Positions 16,075 to 25,831 are shown, counted from the stretch's first letter. The stretch is 64,000 bases of DNA from an uncultured Alsobacter sp. (GCF_945952055.1 NZ_CAMFHB010000028.1:20839-84838), one strand, 5' to 3'. The notes: generated from the sequence alone by a model not told the origin. Made by a program: numbers and translations.

Positions 16075-16077
16075 GCC

Positions 16078-16929
16078 ATGGCGCTCGCAACGGGCCACGC
16101 CGCTGCGGCGGCCACCGGAGCAGGGAGGGCGGTCGCGGGGGCAGTGGCTCCGGCCGCCGGTCCCGCAGCGGTCGATTGCCGCAACGTCACGGTCCGTTTC
16201 GTCACGGACCGGCGCACCGTCACGGCGCTGGAAAACGTCTCGTTCGCGGTGGGTCAGGGAGGCTTCCTCAGCCTCCTCGGCCCATCGGGATGCGGCAAGT
16301 CCACGCTGCTGCGCGTCGTCGCCGACCTCATCGCGCCGACCGGCGGATCGATGTCCGTCTTCGGCATGACGCCGGAGCAGGCCCGCGCCAAGCGCTCGCT
16401 GGGCTTCGTCTTCCAGGACGCGGCGCTGCTGCCCTGGCGCACGGCCCTGCAGAACGTCGAACTTCCCCTCGAAGTCGGCGGCACCAAGGGCCTGCCCAAG
16501 GGCGCGCCGACCCCGAAGGAACTGCTCGCCCTCGTCGGCCTCGCCGGCTGGGAGAACAGCTTCCCGCATGAACTGTCCGGCGGCATGCGCCAGCGCGTGT
16601 CGATCGCCCGGGCGCTGCTCGGCGGGCCGCGGCTGCTGCTGATGGACGAGCCCTTCGGCGCGCTCGACGAGATCACGCGCGACCGGCTCAACGAGGAGCT
16701 GCGACGCATCTGGGCCGAGACGGGGACCACCATTCTCTTCGTCACCCACTCGGTCTACGAGGCCATGTTCCTGGGCGAGCAGGTGCTGGTGCTCGCCGCC
16801 AATCCGGGGCGCGTCGCCGACCTCGTGGACATCGACCTGCCGAAGGACCGCGACCTCAAGATCCGCGAGACCGAGGCCTTCGTGCGCATCGCCTCGCGGC
16901 TGCGCGACTCGCTGGGGAGGGGATCATGA
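16078..16929 (+). CDS. ABC transporter ATPase, SsuB/TauB type
   Basis: This 283-residue ATPase has an alanine/glycine-rich N-terminal extension of about 30 residues, then Walker A GPSGCGKST, the Q-loop region GFVFQDAALLPWR, signature LSGGMRQR, Walker B LLLMDEPFGALDE and switch VTHSVYEA. All catalytic motifs are intact. It starts 3 bases after the binding-protein stop and overlaps the permease by 4 bases (ATGA). The downstream C-terminal part lacks a sugar-type regulatory domain, as expected for this class. Confidence 0.93.
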   Translation: MALATGHAAAAATGAGRAVAGAVAPAAGPAAVDCRNVTVRFVTDRRTVTALENVSFAVGQGGFLSLLGPSGCGKSTLLRVVADLIAPTGGSMSVFGMTPEQARAKRSLGFVFQDAALLPWRTALQNVELPLEVGGTKGLPKGAPTPKELLALVGLAGWENSFPHELSGGMRQRVSIARALLGGPRLLLMDEPFGALDEITRDRLNEELRRIWAETGTTILFVTHSVYEAMFLGEQVLVLAANPGRVADLVDIDLPKDRDLKIRETEAFVRIASRLRDSLGRGS

Positions 16930-17759
16930 CCGCGACGACCGACGTCACGCTCCTGCCCGACGCCGCCACGGCGGAAGCCGAGTACCGGCTGCGCAAGCGC
17001 CGCGAGATGTGGCGCCGCCGGCTCCTGCCGGTCGCCGGCATCGGCTCGGCGCTGCTCTTGTGGGCCGCGCTCGTCTACCTGCTCAAGGTGCCGCCCTTCA
17101 TCGCGCCCTCGCCGGTGCTCGTCATCACGACGCTCTACAACAAGTTCGGTCTGCTCATGACCAACCTGTTGCCGACGATGATCGAGGCGGTCTCGGGCTT
17201 CCTGCTGGGCAACGTCGCGGCGATCGTCATCGCCACCGTCTTCGTCCACAAGAAGACGATGGAAGAGGCGTTCTTCCCGCTGGTCGTGATCATCAACACG
17301 ATCCCGGTCGTGGCAAAGGCGCCGATCCTCGTGCTGCTGCTCGGCAACGGCATGGAGCCGAAGATCGCCATCGCGGCGCTGATCTGCTTCTTCCCCACGC
17401 TGGTGAACATGGTGCGGGGCCTGGAGTCGGTGAACCCGCAGGCCATGGAGCTGATGCGGGTACTCTCGGCCTCCAAGTCCGAGGTGTTCTTCAAGCTGCG
17501 GCTCTACAACTCCCTGCCGTACCTGTTCTCGGCGCTGAAGATCTCGGCCTCGACGTCCGTCATCGGCGCCATCGTCGGCGAATGGATCGGCACCACGTCC
17601 GGCATCGGCGCTCTGATCATCCAGGCGACCTACGCCTTCGATTCCGCCCTGCTCTACGCCACCGTCATCGTCGGCTCATGCTTCTCGATGGTCTTCTTCC
17701 TGACCATCACGCTCGCCGAACGCCTCGTGGTGCGCTGGCAGGCCCCCGTGGGGCACTGA
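16926..17759 (+). CDS. ABC transporter permease, SsuC/TauC type
   Basis: This 277-residue inner-membrane protein has about six hydrophobic helices (LLLWAALVYLL, GFLLGNVAAIVIATVFV, FFLTITLAERLVV) and the coupling region SASKSEVFFKLRLYNSLPYLF with the following GEWIGTTSGIG typical of SsuC/TauC. It works with the preceding ATPase and binding protein. The 37-base gap to the next gene carries AAGGAGACGTCC, a good ribosome site. Confidence 0.92.
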   Translation: MTATTDVTLLPDAATAEAEYRLRKRREMWRRRLLPVAGIGSALLLWAALVYLLKVPPFIAPSPVLVITTLYNKFGLLMTNLLPTMIEAVSGFLLGNVAAIVIATVFVHKKTMEEAFFPLVVIINTIPVVAKAPILVLLLGNGMEPKIAIAALICFFPTLVNMVRGLESVNPQAMELMRVLSASKSEVFFKLRLYNSLPYLFSALKISASTSVIGAIVGEWIGTTSGIGALIIQATYAFDSALLYATVIVGSCFSMVFFLTITLAERLVVRWQAPVGH

Positions 17760-17796
17760 GCGCCCGCATCAATCCGTTCCCCGCAAGGAGACGTCC

Positions 17797-19149
17797 ATGA
17801 CCGCCATCGACCGGATCGAGGAGAGCGAAGGCACCGCCCGCATCGTCGCGCGCAGCGACGTGGTGGTGGTGGGCGGCGGGCCCGCCGGCTTCGCCGCCGC
17901 CATGGCTGCCCGCCGCGAGGGCGCCAGCGTCACCCTCGTCGAGCGCTATCCCTATCTCGGCGGCCTCGCGTCCGGCGGCATGGTGCTGGTGCTCGACGAC
18001 ATGCACAACGGCGACGAGGTGACCGTCACCGGCGTGTGCATGGAGATGATCGAGCGCATGGCCAAGGTCGGCGCGGCGGTGTTCCCGCCGCCCGAGGACC
18101 GCCGCCAGGGCTGGGACGTCTACAAGAAATGGGCCCGCTGGGGCGCCTTCGACTTCCGCGCGCAGACCAAGCCGCAGCCGATCGTGATGGCCGCGGCCTT
18201 CGATCCCGATGGCTGGAAGCGCGTGTCGAACGAGATGGTGGCCGAGGCCGGCGTCGACGTGCGCCTGCACTCCTGGTTCTCGAAGGCCATCGTGCGCGAC
18301 GGCCGGATCCGCGGCGTCATCTGCGAGACCAAGGCGGGCCGCGAGGCGATCATGGGCGAGGTCGTCATCGACACGACCGGCGACCTCGACGTCGCGGCGG
18401 CGGCCGGCGCGAAGTTCAACGAGGGCAAGTATATCGTCACCACCGTCTTCAGGCTCGGCGGCGTCGATACCGAGGCGGCCGAGCGCTTCCGCGAGGAGGA
18501 CCCGGAGACCTACGCCAAGGTCGACCGCCAGGCGAAGCGCGTGATGGGCGGCTCCTGGGACTTCTGGTGGCTGAAGACGCCCCTGCCCGGGATCGTCTGG
18601 TGCAACTGCCCGCACATGACCGGCTTCGACGCGCTGAAGGTCGAGGACCTGACGCGCGCCGACTTCGAGGGTCGCAAGCGCCTCTACGCGCTGCTCGACT
18701 TCGTGCGCGCCAACATGCCGGGATTCGAAAAGGCCTTCGTCGTCGACGTGGCGCCGCAGCTCGGCGTGCGCACGACGCGGCTGCTCGAGGGCGAGTACGT
18801 GGTGACCAAGGACGACGTGAACGACCGCGTGTGGTTCCACGACACGGTGGCGCGCGGGCGCGACTACTACACGCCCTACCGCTCCATGCTGCCCAAGGAG
18901 GTCGACCGGCTCATCGTCGCCGGCCGCCACTACTCGGCGACGGAGAGCGCGCAGAAGATGTCGCGAGAGATCCCGCCCTGCATGTCCATGGGCCAGTCGG
19001 CCGGCGTCGCCGCCGCGCTGGCGGCCTCGGGCGGCATCTCGCCGCGCCGTGTCGACGTGTCCGCCATCCGCGCCAAGGTCAGGGCGCAGGGCGGCGATCC
19101 GGGCGATCGCCCGTCCGCCAATGCCAAGCTCACGGAGAATGCCGCGTGA
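17797..19149 (+). CDS. FAD-dependent oxidoreductase
   Basis: This 450-residue flavoprotein has an N-terminal Rossmann fold VVVVGGGPAGFAAAMAARREG with the GxGxxG-type dinucleotide motif, and LVERYPYLGGLASGGMV that follows the FAD ribose. It is closest in look to the FAD_oxidored group (PF12831). The C terminus has RLIVAGRHYSATESAQKMSREIPPCMSMGQSAGVAAALA, the usual second FAD contact. The protein is predicted cytoplasmic. Context with CoA-transferase, hydratase and ferredoxin suggests that it oxidises or reduces the imported acid or its CoA ester. The ferredoxin two genes on could be its electron partner. Confidence 0.85.
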   Translation: MTAIDRIEESEGTARIVARSDVVVVGGGPAGFAAAMAARREGASVTLVERYPYLGGLASGGMVLVLDDMHNGDEVTVTGVCMEMIERMAKVGAAVFPPPEDRRQGWDVYKKWARWGAFDFRAQTKPQPIVMAAAFDPDGWKRVSNEMVAEAGVDVRLHSWFSKAIVRDGRIRGVICETKAGREAIMGEVVIDTTGDLDVAAAAGAKFNEGKYIVTTVFRLGGVDTEAAERFREEDPETYAKVDRQAKRVMGGSWDFWWLKTPLPGIVWCNCPHMTGFDALKVEDLTRADFEGRKRLYALLDFVRANMPGFEKAFVVDVAPQLGVRTTRLLEGEYVVTKDDVNDRVWFHDTVARGRDYYTPYRSMLPKEVDRLIVAGRHYSATESAQKMSREIPPCMSMGQSAGVAAALAASGGISPRRVDVSAIRAKVRAQGGDPGDRPSANAKLTENAA

Positions 19150-20312
19150 CCGCCGCCACGGAGCTCCCGCTTGCCGGGATCAAGATCGTCGACTTCACCC
19201 AGGTGATGATGGGCCCCGTCGCCACGCAGATGCTGGCCGACTTCGGCGCCGACGTGATCAAGGTCGAGCGCCCGCCGACGGGTGACTTGTCGCGCACCTC
19301 CTTCCCCAACGACCCGGCCGGGCTCACCGGCCCGGTGTTCTGCTCGCTCAACCGCAATAAGCGTTCCATCGTGCTCGACCTGCGCAAGCAGGAGGCCAAG
19401 GACGCGGTGCTGCGGCTCATCGAGAGCGCCGACGTGGTGGTGAACAACTTCCGCGCCGGGGTGATGGAGCGCATGGGCTTCGGCTGGGAGGACCTGCGCA
19501 AGGTGAATCCGCGCCTCATCTACGCGGTGGGCACCGGCTACGGCCTCGTCGGCCCCTATGCCCACAAGGGCGGGCAGGACGTGCTGGCGCAGGCCATGTC
19601 CGGCGTGATGGCGAGGAAGTCCAACGAGGACGATCCGCTGTCGATCTACTCGACGACCTTCGCCGACTATTCGGCCGGCATGCACCTCGTCCAGGGCGTG
19701 CTGCTGGCCCTGCTGCAGCGGCACAAGACCGGGCGTGGGCAGCGCATCAGCGTGTCGCTGCTCGACTCGATGCTGGCGGCCCAGACCCAGGAAGCGGCCG
19801 CGGCGATGATGCGCGGCAAGGAAGTGAACTGGGGCGCCATGCCGCTCACCGGCGTGTTCCGCACCACGGACGGCGCACTCGTGATGGTCGGCGCCTTCAA
19901 GGCCCACCCGCTGAAGGACATCGGCACGGCGCTGGGCCTGCCCACCGTGCACGAGGACCCGCGCTTCCAGGGCCATGCCCTGCAGGTGGAGAACAAGCGG
20001 GCGCTGCAGGCGATCTTCCGCGAGCGCTTCGCCACCAACACCACGGCCCACTGGCTGGCGAAGCTCGAGGAGCAGGACCTGCTCTGCGCGCCCGTGCGCA
20101 CGCTCACCGAGGCGCTCGCCGACGAGCAGACGCGCATCAACGGCATGATCCTGGAGACGCGCAACAGCATCGAAACGGTGCGCGTGGTGGGCTCGCCCGT
20201 GCACATGGACGACGCCCCCGTCACCATCCGCATCCCGCCGGCCGAACTCGGCGCGCATACGGACGCCGTGCTGGCCGAGATCGGGCTGGCGCCGGCCGAG
20301 AAGGTCGCCTGA
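19146..20312 (+). CDS. Class III CoA-transferase (CaiB/BaiF family)
   Basis: This 388-residue enzyme moves CoA between carboxylic acids. The N terminus GIKIVDFTQVMMGPVATQMLADFGADVIKVE is the family signature and the catalytic Asp is the one in KGGQDVLAQAMSG. It starts with GTG overlapping the upstream stop (GTGA). Read with the hydratase and flavoprotein, it probably activates the imported acid as a CoA thioester. The donor is unknown. Confidence 0.92.
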   Translation: MTAATELPLAGIKIVDFTQVMMGPVATQMLADFGADVIKVERPPTGDLSRTSFPNDPAGLTGPVFCSLNRNKRSIVLDLRKQEAKDAVLRLIESADVVVNNFRAGVMERMGFGWEDLRKVNPRLIYAVGTGYGLVGPYAHKGGQDVLAQAMSGVMARKSNEDDPLSIYSTTFADYSAGMHLVQGVLLALLQRHKTGRGQRISVSLLDSMLAAQTQEAAAAMMRGKEVNWGAMPLTGVFRTTDGALVMVGAFKAHPLKDIGTALGLPTVHEDPRFQGHALQVENKRALQAIFRERFATNTTAHWLAKLEEQDLLCAPVRTLTEALADEQTRINGMILETRNSIETVRVVGSPVHMDDAPVTIRIPPAELGAHTDAVLAEIGLAPAEKVA

Positions 20313-21088
20313 TGCCGATCCATTTCACCGTCGCCGACCACGTCGCGCGGGTCACGATCGACCGGCCCGAGGTGCTCAACGCCATCGACGCGGCGAGCGA
20401 GAAGGAGCTCCAGGACATCTGGGCCCGGATCGAGGCCGACCGCTCGGTGCGCGCCGTGGTGCTCACGGGAACTGGCGACCGGGCCTTCTGCGCCGGCGCC
20501 GACATGAAGGGCGGCAGCGGTGCGTCGGGCCTGCAGTACTGGGCCATGCCGCGGCCCGGCGGCTTCGGCGGCATCGCGCTGCGCGAGACGCTGGACGTCC
20601 CCGTCATCGCCCGGGTCAACGGCCACGCCATGGGCGGCGGCTTCGAGATGGTGCTGGGTTGCGACATCGTGGTCGCGGCCGAGGAGGCGGGGTTCGCCCT
20701 CCCGGAGGCGCGGGTGGGCCGCATGCCGCTCGACGGCGGCATGGTGCTGCTGCAGCGGCAGATCCCGTTCCGGCAGGCCATGGGCGTGATGCTGACCGGG
20801 CGCCGCATCCCGGCGGCCGAAGGCTACCGGATGGGCTTCGTCAACGAGGTCGTGCCGCGGGCCGATCTCGACGCCGCGGTCGAGCGCTGGCTTGCGGACA
20901 TTCTCGCCTGCGCGCCGCTCTCAATCCGGGCCATCAAGCAGGTCGTTCGTCGGACCGCCCAGTTGTCGGCCGCCGAGGCCCAGGCGCAGAAGCTTCCGGC
21001 GCTCGTCGAGGCTTTGAATTCCGAGGACTCGCAGGAGGGCGTCAAGGCGTTCGTCGAGAAGCGCAAGCCGGTCTGGCGAGGGCGCTAG
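20312..21088 (+). CDS. Enoyl-CoA hydratase/isomerase family protein
   Basis: This 258-residue crotonase-fold enzyme has the oxyanion-hole regions AFCAGADMKGG and NGHAMGGGFEMVLGCDIVVAAE. Both acid/base residues of true hydratases appear present: the Glu in GGFEMVLGCD and the Glu in ALPEARVG. The latter half resembles carnitinyl-CoA dehydratase-like members. The ATG overlaps the preceding stop by one base (TGATG). It likely hydrates or dehydrates the CoA ester formed by the CoA-transferase. Confidence 0.9.
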   Translation: MPIHFTVADHVARVTIDRPEVLNAIDAASEKELQDIWARIEADRSVRAVVLTGTGDRAFCAGADMKGGSGASGLQYWAMPRPGGFGGIALRETLDVPVIARVNGHAMGGGFEMVLGCDIVVAAEEAGFALPEARVGRMPLDGGMVLLQRQIPFRQAMGVMLTGRRIPAAEGYRMGFVNEVVPRADLDAAVERWLADILACAPLSIRAIKQVVRRTAQLSAAEAQAQKLPALVEALNSEDSQEGVKAFVEKRKPVWRGR

Positions 21089-21136
21089 CGCATGCTGCGA
21101 AAAAGTGGGAACCGGTTTTTCGAACCAAGTATGCGC
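21085..21136. repeat. Dispersed repeat, family C (GCATGCTGCGAAAAAG...)
   Basis: A CTAG directly at the hydratase stop leads into GCATGCTGCGAAAA and GGGAACCGGTTTTTCG. A reverse-oriented relative is at 59531-59582. This type of element is frequent in Hyphomicrobiales genomes. It separates the hydratase from the ferredoxin gene. Confidence 0.7.
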
Positions 21137-21194
21137 ACACGAAAGAACTCAGCCTGCGCTGAGCTTCGCCAGACGCACAGGGCAGGCTGAACCC

Positions 21195-21533
21195 ATGCCG
21201 TTCGTCATCACGGATGCCTGCATCGACGTGAAGGACAAGGCCTGCGTGGCCGCCTGCCCGGTCGACTGCATCTACGAGGGCGGGCGCACGCTCTACATCC
21301 AGCCGGAGGAGTGCATCGACTGCGGGCTGTGCGAGACCGTCTGCCCGGTCGATGCCATCCGGGCCGACGACGAGCTGCCCCCTGAGCTGTCTCAGTGGCT
21401 GGCCGTGAACGTCGAGTTCTTCGGGCCGGAGGTCACCGGCTGGGGCCGGCCCGGCGGGGCCGACAAGCGCTACACGACCGACAAGGACCATCCGGTCGTC
21501 GCGGCCTGGCCGGCCCGCGATCCCGCAGCCTGA
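21195..21533 (+). CDS. 7Fe-type ferredoxin (FdxA-like)
   Basis: This 112-residue ferredoxin has cysteines at 9, 17, 21, 25, 40, 43, 46 and 50. The pattern matches Azotobacter ferredoxin I shifted by one: C9/C17/C50 for a [3Fe-4S] cluster and C21/C40/C43/C46 for a [4Fe-4S] cluster. The core YEGGRTLYIQPEECIDCGLC is typical. A C-terminal tail of about 55 residues has no cysteine. ATG 21195 gives the standard short N terminus. It may pass electrons to or from the FAD oxidoreductase of the same operon. Confidence 0.9.
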   Translation: MPFVITDACIDVKDKACVAACPVDCIYEGGRTLYIQPEECIDCGLCETVCPVDAIRADDELPPELSQWLAVNVEFFGPEVTGWGRPGGADKRYTTDKDHPVVAAWPARDPAA

Positions 21534-21537
21534 CCCC

Positions 21538-22446
21538 GTGCACGCGGCCGCCCTGTCCTACTTCCGCGAGGTCGCGCGATCCGGCTCGATCCGTCGCGCC
21601 TCCGGCGTGCTGAATGTCGCGGCGAGCGCGCTCAACCGGCAGATCCTGAAGCTCGAGGACGAGCTCGGCACGCCGCTCTTCGACCGGCTGCCCGGCGGCA
21701 TGCGCCTGACGGTGGCGGGCGAAATGCTGCTCGCCCACGTCAACGACACCCTGCACGAGTTCGACCGCATCCGCGCGGCCATCGACGACCTGAAGGAGGC
21801 GCGCTCCGGACATGTGGGGATCGCCGCGCTCGACTCGCTGCTGGTCGACTTCCTGCCCCGCGCGCTGGACCGCTTCCGGGTCGATTTCCCGGCGGTGAAC
21901 TACACCGTCACCGCCCACCAGCCGGCCGACATCCCGCGCATGGTGAGCGACGGAGACGCCGACTTCGCCTTCACCTTCGTGCCCCCGCAGCCGGCGGCGG
22001 GCGTGCGCTTCCTCGCCGAGGTCAGCGCTCCGATCGGCGTCATCATGCGCGCCGACCATCCGCTGGCCTCCCGCCTCGCGCTCTCCTTCGAGGACGTCGC
22101 GCGCTTCCCCATCTTCACCCAGCCGGGTCCCCTGCCCCGCGCCGCCGATGCCGACCCCGAGTTCGCCGCCTTCCGCGCCTCGATCCGGCCGCGGCTGGAG
22201 TCCAACTCCATCCAGATGCTGAAGCTCTGCGTCATGCTCAACATGGGCATCGCCTTCTTCACGCGGCTCGGCTTCCTGCACGACATCGAGACCGGCGAAC
22301 TCGCCTGGCGCCCCTTCGTGTCGCCCGGCATCAACAAGCTGCGCATCGGCCTGCTGGTGCCCGCGACCCGGGCGCTCAGCCCGCCGGCCCAGCAGCTGGC
22401 GCGGCGGTTGGCCGACGACCTGAACCGGTTCGCGGCGACGGTGTGA
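21538..22446 (+). CDS. LysR-family transcriptional regulator
   Basis: This 302-residue regulator has a helix-turn-helix at about residues 1-60 (SYFREVARSGSIRRASGVLNVAASALNRQILKLEDELG, split here by the usual LysR spacing) and an effector-binding domain beyond residue 90. It starts with GTG only 4 bases after the ferredoxin stop, on the same strand. LysR genes are more often divergent, so here it is probably co-transcribed with, and regulates, the operon starting at 15067. The inducer is likely the imported acid or its CoA ester. Confidence 0.9.
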   Translation: MHAAALSYFREVARSGSIRRASGVLNVAASALNRQILKLEDELGTPLFDRLPGGMRLTVAGEMLLAHVNDTLHEFDRIRAAIDDLKEARSGHVGIAALDSLLVDFLPRALDRFRVDFPAVNYTVTAHQPADIPRMVSDGDADFAFTFVPPQPAAGVRFLAEVSAPIGVIMRADHPLASRLALSFEDVARFPIFTQPGPLPRAADADPEFAAFRASIRPRLESNSIQMLKLCVMLNMGIAFFTRLGFLHDIETGELAWRPFVSPGINKLRIGLLVPATRALSPPAQQLARRLADDLNRFAATV

Positions 22447-22478
22447 GCACCCAAGTCTTGGGGAGGACCAGCACACAT

Positions 22479-22584
22479 CTCTCTGCCGTCCTGGCCGGGC
22501 TCGGCCCGGCCATCCACGACTTTGGAGCGGTTGAGAGCTCTAGTCGTGGGTGCCCGGGCCAAGCCCGGGCATGACGCGCGGAGG
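22479..22584. repeat. Dispersed palindromic repeat, family A, inverted pair
   Basis: The forward arm CCGTCCTGGCCGGGC...CATCCACGACTTTG is followed by the inverted arm with GTGCCCGGGCCAAGC...GCGCGGAGG. It lies between the convergent LysR and SelO genes. Confidence 0.75.
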
Positions 22585-22585
22585 G

Positions 22586-22611
22586 ATTGCCACCTTGAGA
22601 ACGGTGGCAAT
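22586..22611. terminator. Bidirectional terminator between lysR and selO
   Basis: A perfect 9-base-pair stem ATTGCCACC with GGTGGCAAT and an 8-base loop. It sits between two convergent genes, 27 bases past the SelO stop. Confidence 0.65.
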
Positions 22612-22638
22612 CCTGCGTGCATCGACCGCTGGAACCGC

Positions 22639-24117
22639 TCAAGTCCCGCAGAACGTGCGGTAGACGCGCTGGTCGGCCGGGGGCGGTTCCTCGTATTGGG
22701 CAAAGGCAGGGCGGTCGTCGTAGGGGCGCGTCACGGCCTCCAGCATCTCCTCGAAGGGGGCGTAGTCCTGGCGCTCCACGGCGGCCTCGATCATGGCCTC
22801 GACCCGGTGGTTGCGAGGAATGATCGCCGGGCTCGCCGCGCGCATCGCCTCGCGGCGGGCGGAGGCATCGCCGCCCTCGGCGGCGAGCCGGGCGCGCCAG
22901 GTCGTGGCCCATGCATCGAAGGCGGTGGGGTCGATAAAGAGACCGCGCACCGGGCCGTCGTGCTCCGGCCCCAGCGCCGCATCGCAGAGCTTGCGGAAGA
23001 CCAGCGTCAGGTCGGCGGTGTTGGCCGTCATGCGGTCGAGCAGGTCCTGGGCCAGCGCCAGGTCATCCTCGCGCGCCTCCACCAAGCCGAGCTTTCGGCG
23101 CAGGACGGCGACATAGGCGTCGTTGAACTGGCCGGCGAAGCCCGCCAGCACGGCCTTGGCGATCTCGACCGCCTCGTCCTCGTTGTCGGAGAACAGCGGC
23201 AGCAGGCACTCGGCGAGGCGGGCGAGGTTCCACTGCGCGATCGCCGGCTGGTTGGCGTAGGCGTAGCGGCCGAACTGGTCGATGGAGCTGAACACGGTCT
23301 TGGGGTCGTACGCGTCCATGAAGGCGCAGGGGCCGTAGTCGATGGTCTCGCCGGCGACCGACATGTTGTCGGTGTTCATGACTCCGTGGATGAAGCCGAT
23401 GCCGAGCCACTGCGCCACGAGCGCCGCCTGGCGGGCGATGACGCCCTCCAGGAGAGCGATGGCGGGGTTGGCGGCGCCCCGCAGGGCGGGGTAGTGGCGC
23501 TCCAGCACGTGGTCGACGAGCAGGCGGGTGCTGTCGGTGTCCCCGCGCGCGGCAAAGAACTGGAACGTGCCGACGCGGATGTGGCTCGAGGCCACGCGTG
23601 TCAATACGGCGCCCGGCAGCGCCGTCTCACGATAGACCGGCTCGCCGGTCGAGACCGCCGCGAGCGCCCGCGTGGTGGGGACGCCCAGTGCCGCCATGGC
23701 CTCGCTGACGAGGTACTCGCGCAGCACCGGGCCCATCGCGGCGCGCCCGTCGCCGCGGCGGGAGAACGGGGTGGGGCCGCTGCCCTTGAGCTGGATGTCG
23801 CGCCGGTTGCCGTCCCTGTCGACGACCTCGCCCAGCAGGATCGCCCGGCCGTCGCCGAGCTGCGGCACGAACTGGCCGAACTGGTGGCCCGCATAGGCCA
23901 TGGCCAGCGGCTCGGCGCCCTGCGCGATGCGCAGGCCCGCCAGCACCTCGACGCCCTCCGGCGTCGCCAGGGCGGAAGGATCGATGCCCAGCGTGCGGGC
24001 GAGCCCCTCGTTCACCTTGATGAGCTGGGGCATGGCCACGGGCGTGGGCAGGACGCGCCGGTAGAACGCTTCCGGCAACCGGGCATAGCTGTTGTCGAAG
24101 GGCACGTGCACGGTCAT
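22639..24117 (-). CDS. selO: Protein adenylyltransferase SelO (YdiU family)
   Basis: This 492-residue pseudokinase-fold enzyme transfers AMP to proteins and acts in oxidative-stress responses. It shows the family signatures [18 protein letters not shown], the inverted ATP-site [27 protein letters not shown] and [10 protein letters not shown]. The C terminus is YRTFCGT; the Cys occupies the place of the selenocysteine region of animal SelO. GGAG precedes the ATG by 6 bases; a longer frame upstream to 24201 lacks support. It is transcribed divergently from the luciferase-like gene at 24279. Confidence 0.93.
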   Translation of the reverse strand: MTVHVPFDNSYARLPEAFYRRVLPTPVAMPQLIKVNEGLARTLGIDPSALATPEGVEVLAGLRIAQGAEPLAMAYAGHQFGQFVPQLGDGRAILLGEVVDRDGNRRDIQLKGSGPTPFSRRGDGRAAMGPVLREYLVSEAMAALGVPTTRALAAVSTGEPVYRETALPGAVLTRVASSHIRVGTFQFFAARGDTDSTRLLVDHVLERHYPALRGAANPAIALLEGVIARQAALVAQWLGIGFIHGVMNTDNMSVAGETIDYGPCAFMDAYDPKTVFSSIDQFGRYAYANQPAIAQWNLARLAECLLPLFSDNEDEAVEIAKAVLAGFAGQFNDAYVAVLRRKLGLVEAREDDLALAQDLLDRMTANTADLTLVFRKLCDAALGPEHDGPVRGLFIDPTAFDAWATTWRARLAAEGGDASARREAMRAASPAIIPRNHRVEAMIEAAVERQDYAPFEEMLEAVTRPYDDRPAFAQYEEPPPADQRVYRTFCGT

Positions 24118-24278
24118 CGGGGGCTCCAGTCCGCGCGGGGGCAGACCCCGCATCTGGCGGTTCGAACGGCCCGCGTCAAGCGCGGGCGTGCCGTCCTGCA
24201 AGGACGGGCATGCAGCCGTGAGGAGGACGAAACGGCCGTTTGCTGCTATTCGCCTTGGCCAGCTTCGGAGTCACCGCG

Positions 24279-25337
24279 ATGGAATTCGGCATCTACACCT
24301 TCGGCGAGACGACGGTCGATCCGCTGACCGGCGTGCGCGTCACACCCGGCCAGCGCCTGCGCGAGCTCATCGACGAGATCGCCTTCGCCGACGACCTCGG
24401 GCTCGACGTCTTCGGCGTCGGCGAGCACCACCGGCCGGACTACGCCGTCTCCGCGCCGCCCGTCGTGCTGGCCGCCGCCGCCGAACGGACGAAACGCATC
24501 AGGCTCACCAGCGCGGTGACGGTGCTGAGCTCCGAGGACCCGGTCCGCACCTTCCAGCAGTTCGCCACGCTGGACCTGCTGTCTGGTGGGCGCGCCGAGA
24601 TCATGGCCGGCCGCGGATCCTTCATCGAATCCTTCCCGCTGTTCGGGCAGCGCCTCGACGACTACGACACGCTGTTCACGGAGAACCTCGAGCTGCTGCT
24701 GCGGCTTCGCCAGAGCGAGCGGGTGACGTGGGAGGGCGGGCACCGCGCCGCCATCGACGACCGCGGCGTCTATCCGAGACCCGAGCGGGAGATCCCGCTG
24801 TGGATCGCGGTCGGCGGCACGCCGCAGTCGGTCGTGCGGGCCGGCGTGCTCGGCCTGCCGCTGGCGCTCGCCATCATCGGCGGCGAACCGGCGCGCTACG
24901 CGCCGCTGATCGATCTCTACCGCGAGGCCGGCCAGCGGGGCGGGCAGCCGGCGGAGGTGCTGAAGGTGGGCATCAACGCGCACGGCTTCATCGCCGACAC
25001 CTCGCAGGAGGCCGCCGACATCTTCTGGCCGCCCTACCAGGACACGATGAGCCGCATCGGGCGCGAACGCGGCTGGCCGCCGCTGACGCGGGGCCAGTAC
25101 GAGGCCGGCATGTCGCCGCGCGGCCATCTGCTGGTCGGCAGCCCGCAGCAGGTGATCGACAAGATCCTGGCCCACCACGAGCATTTCCGGCACGACCGGT
25201 TCCTGATGCAGATGAGCCTGGGGCCGCTGCCCCGCAAGGCGCACCTGCGCTCGATGGAGTTGCTCGCGACCGTGGTCGCTCCGGCGGTGAACAAGGCGCT
25301 GGGCGCGTCGGCCGCCGTGCAGGCTCCGGCCGCGTGA
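24279..25337 (+). CDS. LLM-class flavin-dependent oxidoreductase
   Basis: This 352-residue protein is of the bacterial luciferase superfamily. It has [53 protein letters not shown] and [16 protein letters not shown], the family backbone for F420/FMN binding. CGGAG lies 8 bases before the chosen ATG. It is distinct in sequence from the monooxygenase at 6868. It is coupled to the following DUF188 gene by GTGA. The substrate is unknown. Confidence 0.88.
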   Translation: MEFGIYTFGETTVDPLTGVRVTPGQRLRELIDEIAFADDLGLDVFGVGEHHRPDYAVSAPPVVLAAAAERTKRIRLTSAVTVLSSEDPVRTFQQFATLDLLSGGRAEIMAGRGSFIESFPLFGQRLDDYDTLFTENLELLLRLRQSERVTWEGGHRAAIDDRGVYPRPEREIPLWIAVGGTPQSVVRAGVLGLPLALAIIGGEPARYAPLIDLYREAGQRGGQPAEVLKVGINAHGFIADTSQEAADIFWPPYQDTMSRIGRERGWPPLTRGQYEAGMSPRGHLLVGSPQQVIDKILAHHEHFRHDRFLMQMSLGPLPRKAHLRSMELLATVVAPAVNKALGASAAVQAPAA

Positions 25338-25831
25338 GCGCCGGGTTCCCCGAGATCGTCGTTGCCGAAGGCATCGTCGTCTTCGTCGATGCCGATGCCT
25401 GTCCGGTGAAGAACGAGGTCTACAAGGTCGCGGCCCGCTACGGGCTCGTGACCTATGTGGTCGCCAATGCCTGGATGCAGTTGCCGCAGGATCCCGCCAT
25501 CGTGCGGGTCATGGTGCCGGCGGGACCCGACGTGGCGGATGATTGGATCGCCGCCAACGCCCGGCCGGGCACGGTCGTCGTCACCGCGGACGTGCCGCTG
25601 GCCGACCGTTGCGTGAAGGCCGGGGCGAGCGTGCTGGCGCCCAACGGCCGCGCTTTCACGGAAGATGCCATCGGCATGGCGCTCGCGACGCGCAACCTGA
25701 TGACGGACCTCCGGTCGGCGGGAGCCCAGACCTCCGGCCCCCCACCCTTCTCGCCCCGCGACCGCTCGGCTTTCCTGTCGGCGCTCGACGTGGCGGTCCA
25801 GCGCATCAGGCGGGCTTCGCCGCCGCGATGA
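25334..25831 (+). CDS. YaiI/YqxD family protein (DUF188)
   Basis: This 165-residue protein has the DUF188 signatures [47 protein letters not shown] and [20 protein letters not shown]. The fold is PIN-like with conserved acidic residues, so a nuclease role has been proposed, but the function is not established. It starts with GTG overlapping the upstream stop by 4 bases. Its 3' end overlaps the convergent small membrane-protein gene by 26 bases. Confidence 0.92.
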   Translation: MSAGFPEIVVAEGIVVFVDADACPVKNEVYKVAARYGLVTYVVANAWMQLPQDPAIVRVMVPAGPDVADDWIAANARPGTVVVTADVPLADRCVKAGASVLAPNGRAFTEDAIGMALATRNLMTDLRSAGAQTSGPPPFSPRDRSAFLSALDVAVQRIRRASPPR

